From positions 186,001 through 250,000 of the forward strand of contig NZ_JAQSWB010000003.1 of NCBI RefSeq assembly GCF_029266855.1: a DNA stretch of 64,000 bases. Reading direction: 5' to 3'. Origin of the DNA: Fluviicola sp. (lineage in GTDB: Bacteria > Bacteroidota > Bacteroidia > Flavobacteriales_D > Crocinitomicaceae). How positions within the stretch are numbered: position 1 is the first letter of the stretch; each line of letters starts with the position of its first letter. Below, piece by piece: positions 9,428 to 18,967 of this stretch. The notes under the pieces are model-generated. The model did no database searches. It worked only from the letters and a program-made list of their open reading frames with translations, and was not told the origin of the DNA. Made by a program: the position numbers and the translations under genes.

Positions 9428-11272
9428 TTACTCTACAGTAACCGATTTCGCCAGGTTTCTAGGCTGATCCACGTTACAGTCTCTCATTACCGCGATGTGG
9501 TAGCTCAATAACTGGAATGGAATCGTTGCCAAAATAGGAACCAGGTGCTCATCCGTATCCGGAATTTCAATTACATGATCAGCCATGGCTTTTACGTCTA
9601 CATCACCTTCTGTAACGATTGCGATGATCTTTCCTTTACGTGCTTTTACTTCCTGGATATTGCTGACTACTTTCTCATACGAAGTTCCTTTGGTTGCAAT
9701 TACGAAAACCGGCATTTCTTCATCAATCAATGCGATTGGGCCGTGTTTCATTTCTGCGGCAGGATAACCTTCTGCATGGATGTACGAAATTTCTTTCAGT
9801 TTTAATGCTCCTTCCAATGCTACCGGGAAAGAACTTCCTCTTCCAAGGTAAAGTGCATTGTTCGCATCTTTATAGATCTTCGCGATCTCTTCTATCTCCG
9901 CATTTCTTTCCAAAACACGTTTCACTTTATCCGGAATTACTTCCAGTTCCGAAAGCATTGTTCTGAATTTAGACTCGCTTAAAGTTCCTTTTTTATGAGC
10001 TAAAGAAAGCGCCATCAAAGTCAAAACAGTTACCTGAGCAGTAAATGCTTTTGTAGAAGCAACTCCGATCTCCGGTCCTGCGTGTGTGTAAGATCCTGCA
10101 TCCGTAATACGCGAAATAGAAGATCCTACTACGTTACAAATTCCAAGAATAGTTGCTCCTTTTGATTTTGCAAGTTCAAGAGCGGCTAATGTATCGGCCG
10201 TTTCGCCTGATTGAGAAACTGCGATTACGATATCATTTTCGTTGATGATCGGATTTCTGTATCTGAATTCAGATGCGTATTCTACTTCTACATTGATACG
10301 GGCCAGATCTTCGAATAAATATTCTCCGACCAAACACGCATGCCACGATGTTCCGCAGGCAACCATCACAATGCGCTGAGCATTGATCATTTTTTGTTCG
10401 TAATCTTTTATTCCTCCCAAGGAAACCCACCCTTCAGATGCATTTAAGCGTCCGCGGAAACAGTCTTTAATGGAACGTGGCTGTTCGTGGATCTCTTTTA
10501 ACATGAAATGCTCATATCCGCCTTTTTCAAGTGCTTCCAGTTGCATTTCCAATTCCTGAACATAAGGTGTTTTCGGCTGGTTGCGGAGGTTTGTAATGTT
10601 TAATCCTGTGACAAGGTCTACTACTGCAATTTCTTCATCCTCCAGGTAAACAACCTGGTTGGTATATTCGATAATTGGAGTAGCATCAGATGCCAGGTAA
10701 AAATCATTCTCTTTACCGATTCCAACCACTAAAGGAGAACTCTTACGAGCCGCGATCAGTTGGTTTGGATTATCGGAAGAAATAACCACGATGGCATAAG
10801 CTCCGATCACATTTTGCAATGCCATACGAACAGCTGTAGCCAGATCAACATTTTCTTTCTTTTGAATATCATCGATTAAGTGAACCAATACTTCCGTATC
10901 CGTCTGACTTTTGAAATGATAACCGCGAACGATCAATTCTTCTTTTAAACTGTTATAGTTTTCAATGATCCCGTTGTGGATCAAAGCCATTTTTTCGTTG
11001 TTTGAAAAGTGCGGATGTGCATTGATGTCATTCGGGGCTCCGTGAGTAGCCCAGCGTGTATGCCCAATTCCAGCATGCCCTGCCAGATTTTGTCCGGCTG
11101 CAAATTCTTCTAAATTGGATACTTTTCCCTGACGTTTGTACAGATTTACTTTTCCTGCGTCCAGCAATGCAATACCTGCACTGTCATACCCGCGATATTC
11201 CAAGCGCTTTAATCCTTTAATTAAGATTGGATAAGCTTCTTTCTTTCCGATATATGCTACAATTCCACACAT
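9428..11272 (-). CDS. glmS: glutamine--fructose-6-phosphate transaminase (isomerizing)
   Basis: MCGIVAYIGKKEAYPILIKGLKRLEYRGYDSAGIAL N-terminal GATase II; two SIS domains; C-terminal DQPRNLAKSVTVE. Confidence 0.98.
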   Translation of the reverse strand: MCGIVAYIGKKEAYPILIKGLKRLEYRGYDSAGIALLDAGKVNLYKRQGKVSNLEEFAAGQNLAGHAGIGHTRWATHGAPNDINAHPHFSNNEKMALIHNGIIENYNSLKEELIVRGYHFKSQTDTEVLVHLIDDIQKKENVDLATAVRMALQNVIGAYAIVVISSDNPNQLIAARKSSPLVVGIGKENDFYLASDATPIIEYTNQVVYLEDEEIAVVDLVTGLNITNLRNQPKTPYVQELEMQLEALEKGGYEHFMLKEIHEQPRSIKDCFRGRLNASEGWVSLGGIKDYEQKMINAQRIVMVACGTSWHACLVGEYLFEDLARINVEVEYASEFRYRNPIINENDIVIAVSQSGETADTLAALELAKSKGATILGICNVVGSSISRITDAGSYTHAGPEIGVASTKAFTAQVTVLTLMALSLAHKKGTLSESKFRTMLSELEVIPDKVKRVLERNAEIEEIAKIYKDANNALYLGRGSSFPVALEGALKLKEISYIHAEGYPAAEMKHGPIALIDEEMPVFVIATKGTSYEKVVSNIQEVKARKGKIIAIVTEGDVDVKAMADHVIEIPDTDEHLVPILATIPFQLLSYHIAVMRDCNVDQPRNLAKSVTVE

Positions 11273-11274
11273 GT

Positions 11275-12621
11275 CTATTTGAATTCAGTGTATTTAATAA
11301 CTAATTTAGGTTTTGCCTTAAAAGGTGAGGCAGGACCATTAAAGACTATTCGTTCCGCCGTACAATTAAAGTACAGGGAAGACTGATAAAGGTATAAGCC
11401 CCTGTTTTCTGCCTTTCCAGAAACAATGTCCTGGATGTAATCTCTTAAATCAAGAATAAATGCTTTCTGATTATTATCGTATGATGCAGTTCTGAAAGTT
11501 ACAATTTTCCCACTATCCGTTTTGTATCCCAATTCCAGAGTTATACTCGGATAGTAGACGTCTTTGTTGTGATAGGACACTGGAATGTAAAGAAGTGCAT
11601 TGTTGATTACAGAATTACTTTTCAAATCTTTAACGGATGGAAATTCTATTACTGCTCTGCTGTCAAAAGACTGCGTGTAGAATTGAGTCTGACCATTCAA
11701 CGGATTTGCAAGAACATCCGCAATGTGATATGAAAGGTGATTAACCTCTACATGATTGAAATCACCGCATGAAGAATTTACTACTAATTCAACTCTGCGC
11801 TGAGTTGTCGGATTTTCTGAATGCTTAAAGTAGATGGTCATCTTCGTATCACTGCTTCCCAGGTTGAAATATAAAACGGCACCTTTACCGATCCCGGGTG
11901 ATGCATTTGCAACATTTATTTTAAATCCTTTGAAGTAACCCGAGTTCAGAAATTCGTCACCGCTTACAAAAGCGCCGTTGCCGGCAATAATATCGTCTAC
12001 GAACTGCTGGCCCAAGGTATTGTCCAGTTTCAATCTGAGCTGGGGTCTCAATGCGTCAATATCACCGTCGCCATCTTTATCAATATGCACAGAATCGGTG
12101 GTGTTTGGTGTCTGCGTAGCAGATCCCGGATCAACCAGATTTGATCCCATGGTTGCTTTTGTAGTATGTCTGTAATAAGTGGAATCTTTATGTAATTTTT
12201 CACTAAGCTGATGAATCTCAAAAGTTTGCGGGTCTAGTTTGCCGTAATAACCACCGTAAGCCAAACTTAAAACTACAGAATCCACGGTAGCTGTTCCATC
12301 TGGAAGCGTAACTGTTCCGCTGAGCGACAATTGTGTGTACAGGGAAGTATTTACAATTCCGAATTTCGGGTCATGGTAAGCTCCCAAAGTTCCATAAATC
12401 TGATTGTCGGTGGGTAAAGAGTCTTCCAAAACTGTATATGTTTTCAACTCGAAAGTATCCTTGCCACCTGCGGCCAATAAGTCATTAATATCCAGCACTT
12501 CTGTCCCGAATTCGGAGGATGTTTTTTTACAGCTTGGCAAAACGGAAACTGTAAATACAAAACAAGCGGAAAGTAAAATACCTTTCCGCCAGTTATTAGT
12601 TAGTTTTTTTAGATTCATCAT
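11275..12621 (-). CDS. DUF4270-type lipoprotein
   Basis: Lipoprotein signal (VSVLPSCKK), 'GTEVLDINDLLA', synteny between glmS and glycogen synthase common in Flavobacteriales. Confidence 0.75.
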   Translation of the reverse strand: MMNLKKLTNNWRKGILLSACFVFTVSVLPSCKKTSSEFGTEVLDINDLLAAGGKDTFELKTYTVLEDSLPTDNQIYGTLGAYHDPKFGIVNTSLYTQLSLSGTVTLPDGTATVDSVVLSLAYGGYYGKLDPQTFEIHQLSEKLHKDSTYYRHTTKATMGSNLVDPGSATQTPNTTDSVHIDKDGDGDIDALRPQLRLKLDNTLGQQFVDDIIAGNGAFVSGDEFLNSGYFKGFKINVANASPGIGKGAVLYFNLGSSDTKMTIYFKHSENPTTQRRVELVVNSSCGDFNHVEVNHLSYHIADVLANPLNGQTQFYTQSFDSRAVIEFPSVKDLKSNSVINNALLYIPVSYHNKDVYYPSITLELGYKTDSGKIVTFRTASYDNNQKAFILDLRDYIQDIVSGKAENRGLYLYQSSLYFNCTAERIVFNGPASPFKAKPKLVIKYTEFK

Positions 12622-13448
12622 TGGATCAAAATACCTTCTTCTATCACTTTATCAAAGAACTCTGATAGTCCTTTTGTTAAATGTTCTTCCGGCAAATAAT
12701 TTAGTTTTAAACAAGTTGCGTCATCATAAACCTTCTGTAATTCCGGTTGAATTACCTCACTGCCTTGAATGACTCCATCGGAGAACGTTACTGCAGCTTT
12801 GGTTATTGCATCCAGCGTAGGCGATTTAACTAAATTTGTGACTTCCTCGTCAAATCCATCGAATTTCAATTTCTCATGGAAACGTTCGTTCCATGGAGAT
12901 TCAAATCCTTCTTTGTTGTCATAAATACTGTAAACCACTTTTGTATCTGCGAAATGCGGATCCTTATTGTAGATTTTTTTGATGTACAAAGGCATTAAAG
13001 ACGTCATCCAGCCGTGGCAATGGATTACATCCGGTTTCCAGCCAAGTTTTTTAACAGTTTCCAAAACACCACGACAGAAGAACATGCTTCTTTCGTCATT
13101 GTCACTGAAATCAGCTCCTTTATCATCAGCTACATTTGTCTTGCGTTTGAAGAATTCATCATTATCGATGAAATAAACCTGCAAGCGGGCAGCCGGAATT
13201 GACGCAACTTTAATGATCAAAGGGTGATCATTATCGTCAATTATGATATTCATTCCCGAAAGGCGGATTACTTCATGAAGTTGATGTCTTCTTTCATTAA
13301 TACTGCCAAAGCGAGGTGTGAAAACACGGATTTCTTTACCGTTCTCCTGAGTTCCTTGCGGAAGTTTGCGAGCGTTGTGAGAAATTTCTGTTTTAGCAAG
13401 AAATGGGTATATTTCCTGAGAAACAAAGAGAATTCTTTTCTTTTCCAT
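12618..13448 (-). CDS. glycogen/starch synthase, GT5 catalytic N-terminal domain only
   Basis: 'RILFVSQEIYPFLAKTEISHNARKLPQGTQENGKEIRVFTPRFGSINERRHQLHEV', 'PDVIHCHGWMTSLMPLYIK'. Confidence 0.88.
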   Translation of the reverse strand: MEKKRILFVSQEIYPFLAKTEISHNARKLPQGTQENGKEIRVFTPRFGSINERRHQLHEVIRLSGMNIIIDDNDHPLIIKVASIPAARLQVYFIDNDEFFKRKTNVADDKGADFSDNDERSMFFCRGVLETVKKLGWKPDVIHCHGWMTSLMPLYIKKIYNKDPHFADTKVVYSIYDNKEGFESPWNERFHEKLKFDGFDEEVTNLVKSPTLDAITKAAVTFSDGVIQGSEVIQPELQKVYDDATCLKLNYLPEEHLTKGLSEFFDKVIEEGILIQ

Positions 13449-13530
13449 AGAATTCGATAGGGGAATTTTTGAATATTATAAGTGCAAAATTAAGAAAAAA
13501 AGACGGAATCTTCAAGATATTAATATAGTT

Positions 13531-14412
13531 TTGCCTGCTTGTTTTGAACGAAAGGGTAGAAATTTGGAAATAATCGACAAGGTAGAGGTGTTAAAGCAAG
13601 CTTTAAACTCAGCCCGAAAAGAAGGTAAAAGTATTGGTTTTGTGCCAACTATGGGTGCTCTGCATCAGGGGCATATGGACTTGGTAAGTCGCGCCAGTAC
13701 TGAGTGTGACCTTGTTGTTGTTAGTGTTTTTGTTAACCCGACCCAGTTCAATAACTCAGCGGATCTAAAGCATTATCCGCGCACTCCGGAAGCCGATGCA
13801 GAATTGTTGAAAAAATTCGGATGTGATTTGGCTTTTTTTCCCTCAAATACAGAAATTTATCCTGAAAACTGGGTATCTCCCCGGGTAGATTTAGATGGAT
13901 TGGACCTGGTAATGGAAGGAAAATTCCGTCCCGGTCATTTTAAAGGAGTGGTGGAGGTTGTTTCCCGCCTGTTTGAAATTGTAGAACCCGATAAAGCATT
14001 CTTCGGTTTAAAAGACTTTCAGCAGGTTGCAGTTATAAAAAAAATGGTGGAAGAACTGAATCTGCCACTGGAGATCGTTGCGTGTGAAACTTCCAGAACC
14101 GAAAAAGGACTTGCCATGAGCAGCCGGAATAAGCGTTTATCCGAAAGTCAAAAGGAGGAAGCCCTCATTATTTTCCGGACATTGTCGCAGGCAAAAGTTG
14201 ATGCGGGTAAATTCTCTCCGAAAGAAACAACAGCGCGGGCAATTGAAAATTTTGAGACAGGAAGTCTCAAACTGGAATACCTGACTATTGTAAATCCTGA
14301 TACCTTGCAGGAACTCACGGACAATTGGGTTCCCGGAGCTACTATGTGCATTGCTTGTTTCTGCGGAGAAGTAAGATTAATCGATAATTTGACATTAATT
14401 CCTAATTCCTAA
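13531..14412 (+). CDS. panC: pantoate--beta-alanine ligase (true start perhaps TTG at 13564)
   Basis: 'GFVPTMGALHQGHMDLV', 'VVSVFVNPTQFN', 'AFFGLKDFQQVAVI', 'LAMSSRNKRL'. Confidence 0.96.
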   Translation: MPACFERKGRNLEIIDKVEVLKQALNSARKEGKSIGFVPTMGALHQGHMDLVSRASTECDLVVVSVFVNPTQFNNSADLKHYPRTPEADAELLKKFGCDLAFFPSNTEIYPENWVSPRVDLDGLDLVMEGKFRPGHFKGVVEVVSRLFEIVEPDKAFFGLKDFQQVAVIKKMVEELNLPLEIVACETSRTEKGLAMSSRNKRLSESQKEEALIIFRTLSQAKVDAGKFSPKETTARAIENFETGSLKLEYLTIVNPDTLQELTDNWVPGATMCIACFCGEVRLIDNLTLIPNS

Positions 14413-14504
14413 TGCAGAACTGAATTGGGACTGTAATTTAGAGTTTGGCTTATAGGTGGTTAAATATATTTCTTTGGCGTTAAAAATATATACAAACGTC
14501 GCTA

Positions 14505-14559
14505 TATCTATGCTTTATCTATGCTTTATTCATGCTTCATTTATACCTGATTCATGCAT
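14505..14559. repeat. five degenerate 11-bp tandem units
   Basis: tatctatgctt / tatctatgctt / tattcatgctt / catttatacct / gattcatgcat in exact 11-bp register. Confidence 0.6.
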
Positions 14560-14781
14560 TAAAGTCGGTTCAATGCTGTTCGAAAATCGTGATTAACTTT
14601 AATTAATTACTGATTTGAGGAATAGTGACGTTCCAGATTCGTAATCAGGGTCTTCATAATTCGTAATTTTTCCCAAATCACTTCCGTATTAATCCGTCAG
14701 CTGACGGATCGGGATTTAGTCTTTCCGCCGCGGCGGACTATCGCTTTTTCTTCTTATCTTTGCACCTCGATTTTTACAAAC

Positions 14782-15132
14782 ATGTTGATACAAGTAGTCA
14801 AATCAAAAATTCACCGGGTACGTGTTACTCAAGCAGAATTGAATTATGTTGGAAGCATTACCATTGATGAAGCTTTGATGGAAGCGTCCAATTTGGTTGA
14901 AGGAGAGCGCGTTCAGGTTGTTAATATCAATAATGGCGAGCGACTTGAAACTTACGTTATAAAAGGTGACAAAGGAAGCGGTACAATTTGCCTGAATGGG
15001 CCGGCTGCGAGAAAAGTTGCTGTTGGTGATATGATCATAGTGATCGGTTACGGATATATGACTCCGGAAGAAGCCCGATCATTTAAACCCGCTTTGGTTT
15101 TCCCGAATGAATTGACTAATTTGATAGTCTAA
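14782..15132 (+). CDS. panD: aspartate 1-decarboxylase
   Basis: '[23 protein letters not shown]' with G-S processing site, '[21 protein letters not shown]'. Confidence 0.97.
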   Translation: MLIQVVKSKIHRVRVTQAELNYVGSITIDEALMEASNLVEGERVQVVNINNGERLETYVIKGDKGSGTICLNGPAARKVAVGDMIIVIGYGYMTPEEARSFKPALVFPNELTNLIV

Positions 15133-16148
15133 TGAAAAGAGCAGCAGGTATTCTTCTAAAAACAGTTCTTCCACTGGCTCTAGGTGTTTATCTGATTTGG
15201 TATCTTTTCAATTCTATGGAAGCGGATGTGAAAACTGCTTTTTACAAAGCTCTTCGCGAAGCCAATTATTTCTGGATTTTCCTGTCCTTAATATTAAGTT
15301 TCATTGCTTTGCTTTCAAGAGCTTATCGTTGGAAATATCTATTGGAGCCAATGGGGTATAAAACCTCTTTTTGGAATCGGTATCATGCAATTATGATTGG
15401 GTACATTGTGAATCTCACAATTCCCAGGGCTGGAGAAGCCTCCCGTGCAGGAATGCTTTATCGTTCTGATGGGATTCCTTTCGCCAAATCGTTCGGAACT
15501 ATTTTGGCAGAACGTGTTTTTGACTTGATTATGCTTTGTTCTGTTGCTCTTATAGCTTCTATAGTTGGAGCGGGAGATTTTTGGAAAATCAAAGCATTAA
15601 TAGAGACCACTGACCCGGAGTCTGCATCCAAAGTTCAAGTGATTAAATGGATCATTATTGGAATTGTTCTTACGGTCCTTGGAGTCATATTTTCCATAAA
15701 AAGCATTCGTTTAAAAGTGATTGGTTTTGTGAAAGGTTTGTTCGCAGGCATTTTATCAGTTTTCAAGACAAAGAATCCAGGAGCATTTATAGGTCATACC
15801 TTGTTCATTTGGAGCCTGTATATTATTTATTTCGCGATCTGCTTTTTTGCTCTGGATGAAACATCAAATGTCCCATCGACCGGAATGTTACTTGCCTTTT
15901 TAGCCGGTTCATTAGGGATTACGCTCACAAACGGAGGGATTGGGGTTTTTCCGATAGTTGTGGGACTTGTTATTGAATATTACTTAAGAGATCAATACGG
16001 CAGCGAGGCGAAAGGAATCGGATATGCTTTAGGAATGATCATCTGGTCTTCGCAAACCGTATTGATCATTAGTCTTGGAGTATTGTCCTTTTTTCTCTTA
16101 CCAAAAAACTATTCAAAAGATGGGGAAATTCGAGCAAATCAAGAATAA
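15132..16148 (+). CDS. lysylphosphatidylglycerol synthase TM region / UPF0104-type flippase-like membrane protein
   Basis: Multi-TM, 'NLTIPRAGEASRAGMLYR', 'TNGGIGVFPIV'; stop/start overlap with panD. Confidence 0.88.
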   Translation: MKRAAGILLKTVLPLALGVYLIWYLFNSMEADVKTAFYKALREANYFWIFLSLILSFIALLSRAYRWKYLLEPMGYKTSFWNRYHAIMIGYIVNLTIPRAGEASRAGMLYRSDGIPFAKSFGTILAERVFDLIMLCSVALIASIVGAGDFWKIKALIETTDPESASKVQVIKWIIIGIVLTVLGVIFSIKSIRLKVIGFVKGLFAGILSVFKTKNPGAFIGHTLFIWSLYIIYFAICFFALDETSNVPSTGMLLAFLAGSLGITLTNGGIGVFPIVVGLVIEYYLRDQYGSEAKGIGYALGMIIWSSQTVLIISLGVLSFFLLPKNYSKDGEIRANQE

Positions 16149-16635
16149 AGTCACTTCATTGGATGAAATGTCACAGCGGATCCGGGAATGGAAACAAGCC
16201 GGTGAAAAGGTCGTGTTTACAAACGGGTGCTTTGATATTTTGCATGAAGGACATGTTACTTACCTGGCAAAAGCTGCGGATTTCGGGTCCAAGCTGATCA
16301 TTGCGATTAATACGGATGCTTCGGTAAAAAGGCAGGGAAAAGGTGAGGAGCGGCCAATTAACCCGGAATCTTCAAGGGCATTGATCCTGGCAGCTTTGGA
16401 ATTTGTAGACGGCGTGGTGTTTTTCAATGAAGACACTCCTGTTTCCCTTATCGAATCACTGAAACCCGATGTTTTGGTGAAAGGTGCCGACTACGATGCG
16501 AATGAATCCGATCCTTCAAATAAAAAATATATTGTTGGCAGAGAGGCCATGCTTGCAAACGGAGGAGAGGTGAAAACCGTTGCTTTGGTTGAAGGTTTCA
16601 GCACAACGAATATTGTGAAGAAATTAAAAGCTTAG
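16120..16635 (+). CDS. rfaE2: D-glycero-beta-D-manno-heptose 1-phosphate adenylyltransferase
   Basis: 'VVFTNGCFDILHEGHVTYLAKAADFG', 'LKPDVLVKGADYD'; ATG 16120 preferred to track start 16075. Confidence 0.92.
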   Translation: MGKFEQIKNKVTSLDEMSQRIREWKQAGEKVVFTNGCFDILHEGHVTYLAKAADFGSKLIIAINTDASVKRQGKGEERPINPESSRALILAALEFVDGVVFFNEDTPVSLIESLKPDVLVKGADYDANESDPSNKKYIVGREAMLANGGEVKTVALVEGFSTTNIVKKLKA

Positions 16636-16686
16636 GACGCAGTTTATTCCACGTCCCAAACTTCTAATCAGTTCCAGAACTCAAAA

Positions 16687-17358
16687 TCAGATCGCGATCG
16701 TAAGTACCAGCACAGTACTTGTTGTGTTGGAAACAGTTCCGGCTGCAGGAATTTGTGCCTGAATTGGTAATCCGTCTGCTGTTTCTTCATCTGTAATCAC
16801 TTCATCATCCGGACTTCTTAATTCATAAGTGAATCCTAGGTTCTGAATCAATTCTTTCGTTTCTTCATTCCAATTTTTAGTAGTCAGGTCAGGAACGATT
16901 CGAATTTCAGACAGACTCTGAGGTGGTGGAACAGGAACTATTTTGAACTTCAGTTTCGCCATTGCATTTGATTGTAATCCGAAGCGGTTGACATTTCCTG
17001 CATTTAGCGGCGTTGCATTAATTGCATATTTGGACAGGGCATAACCCGCAACCGGACTGGATTGTTCGGATTTCAAATCAAGCGACAGGGAAATCTGTGC
17101 TTCAACTTCTGTTTCGGGAATGGTATAAAAAGTGGGTTGATATCCCATTCCACGAATTAAATTCAGGAGTTTCAGTTCTTCTTCGGTTCTTTCATCGTCT
17201 TTACTGAGGTCATAGATTTCCAAAGTTTGCTGAAGAGCTCCCTGATCCAGGGCAGCCTGGGCATCTCCGACTCCCTGACCTACAGAACTGATCAATTCTC
17301 CCAACGGACTGCCGAGCAGCTCGCTGAATAATTGTACTGGGTTGTTAGTATCACTCAT
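16687..17358 (-). CDS. core-domain paralog (DUF2589-like) with C-terminal PASTA-like domain
   Basis: 'GSPLGELISSVGQGVGDAQAALDQGAL', 'GYQPTFYTIPETEVEAQISLSL', 'FKIVPVPPPQ'; tail 'VPDLTTKNWNEETKELIQNLGF...IQAQIPAAGTVSNTTSTVLVLTI' resembles PASTA. Confidence 0.75.
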   Translation of the reverse strand: MSDTNNPVQLFSELLGSPLGELISSVGQGVGDAQAALDQGALQQTLEIYDLSKDDERTEEELKLLNLIRGMGYQPTFYTIPETEVEAQISLSLDLKSEQSSPVAGYALSKYAINATPLNAGNVNRFGLQSNAMAKLKFKIVPVPPPQSLSEIRIVPDLTTKNWNEETKELIQNLGFTYELRSPDDEVITDEETADGLPIQAQIPAAGTVSNTTSTVLVLTIAI

Positions 17359-18259
17359 GTTTGCTAAAAATTACGGTTATTAATTGATTGGGCTGAATGC
17401 TGTCTCCTGGAGCCGGTGATTGTTTGAAAGAATCGCCGTTCACGACATCCGTGTTATTTTGATACACGGGGTTCAATCTTAAATTGAGACTTTTCAGTAC
17501 TCTTCGAACAGCTGTTTCGGTTAATCCGCTCAGATCAGGAAGCGTTGCCATTGTGGTTTCTCCACTTTGCGTAGGCGTGATATCAAAAGTGAGTTCACTG
17601 ATGGCATTGCCGTTGATATTGTCTGAATTGGCAATATCCAATAAAGCAGCACTTACGGATTCTCCGTCTCTCTGAATTACTGCTTTCAATTTCAGTGAAA
17701 TATTTGAAAGTTTGAATGCGGAAGATGCAGAAGCTCTTGTTGCGTTCTCTATTTCAGAAACAATATCGGTATACAGTTCATTAATAGGAACGGCAGTTGT
17801 TTCCGGCGTTTCCGGGCATTCACATTCAAAAGGAAAGTAGCTTGCAATAGGCTGAAAATCTTTGAAATTACCTGTAATACCGGTGATAGCGTCTTCTGGA
17901 GCCAGCCAGAGCGCACCGAAATCAAATTCATAGATATCACCGTCATAGACATTAAAGGCGAAAGTACTTGCAATGATCTTCGGAAGTCCGCTTCCAGTAG
18001 GAGGTGCAGCCGGAACAATGATCAACGGCGGGATCTGCTCGCTTCGGAGACGGTCAAAATAAGGAGCTTCTTCCGGAGTGGCAGTATTGATGGATCTTTG
18101 AATATAAAGTCCGCCTTTGGTGATCGTTTCTGCATAAAGTGTGACCCAGGTCTTACTGGAAGATTCGTAATACTTTACCAGAACAGGATAATTATCTGCT
18201 AATGATCCGTCTGAATTGCGAAGTGAAAGTTTGGTTAGGGTATTTTGAAAATCTATCAT
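17351..18259 (-). CDS. hypothetical protein with C-terminal PASTA domain
   Basis: C-terminus 'LPDLSGLTETAVRRVLKSLNLRLNPVY...FKQSPAPGDSIQPNQLITVIF'; 8-nt overlap with downstream gene. Confidence 0.75.
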   Translation of the reverse strand: MIDFQNTLTKLSLRNSDGSLADNYPVLVKYYESSSKTWVTLYAETITKGGLYIQRSINTATPEEAPYFDRLRSEQIPPLIIVPAAPPTGSGLPKIIASTFAFNVYDGDIYEFDFGALWLAPEDAITGITGNFKDFQPIASYFPFECECPETPETTAVPINELYTDIVSEIENATRASASSAFKLSNISLKLKAVIQRDGESVSAALLDIANSDNINGNAISELTFDITPTQSGETTMATLPDLSGLTETAVRRVLKSLNLRLNPVYQNNTDVVNGDSFKQSPAPGDSIQPNQLITVIFSKHE

Positions 18260-18966
18260 GGCTTACTAATTGCGATTGATGAAAAATGTGTTCCGCTGTT
18301 GGTTACAAAAACAAATGTTTTATCCGTGTCATAATCGGTATTGTCAATTTGAACGGAAACGGTGAATTTCCCGGTGCTGTCAGTGTAACCATCTTTTGCA
18401 CCCAAAAAAACGGGAGGAGTAACAGGAGTGTCGGAATTGAAACCCAGTGAAGTTTGCTCATCAAAGTTAATTTCGATGCGTTGTCCCGCTACAGGTTCAT
18501 TGTTTGCATTGACAACGTTGACTACTAATTGGTATTCAATGATATCCGGATCCTCATCGTTCAGTTCCGCAGAACAATTCAAAAAGATCTGCGGTAAGCC
18601 TTCATTTGGCATTACTGCAACAAATCTTCCCGAAATATTACTGGTGATACTCCCCAGGTTTTTTGATGTTGTTTCGGTACTTCTAAAGGGGGTGAAACGA
18701 ATGGCATTCAGGGCTAAAACCGGTGATGTTGCCGTTCTTCCGGGAATCTCAAGTGTTCCATCAGTTCCACTTGTTTGTGTTGATTCGAATTGCGAAACAA
18801 CTTCCAGGTTAAAATCCAGGTAGGGAAGCTGGTACAGGGTGTTAGGCCGTCCGTATTCGTCATACGGAGGCATACTGCGCAACTGCTGCTGCGCTTCGTT
18901 CAGGCTGTCGGCGATGCTGAGAACTATTTCATGCAAGGCCAGTGAATTATATGCTGATTGACTCAT
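18256..18966 (-). CDS. hypothetical protein; degenerate core-domain-like N-terminus plus Ig-like (Big-1-like) C-terminus
   Basis: 'IADSLNEAQQQL...YQLPYLDFNLEVV'; 'YQLVVNVVNANNEPVAGQRIEINFDE...DGYTDSTGKFTVSVQI'; 4-nt overlap with next gene. Confidence 0.65.
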   Translation of the reverse strand: MSQSAYNSLALHEIVLSIADSLNEAQQQLRSMPPYDEYGRPNTLYQLPYLDFNLEVVSQFESTQTSGTDGTLEIPGRTATSPVLALNAIRFTPFRSTETTSKNLGSITSNISGRFVAVMPNEGLPQIFLNCSAELNDEDPDIIEYQLVVNVVNANNEPVAGQRIEINFDEQTSLGFNSDTPVTPPVFLGAKDGYTDSTGKFTVSVQIDNTDYDTDKTFVFVTNSGTHFSSIAISKP

Positions 18967-18967
18967 T

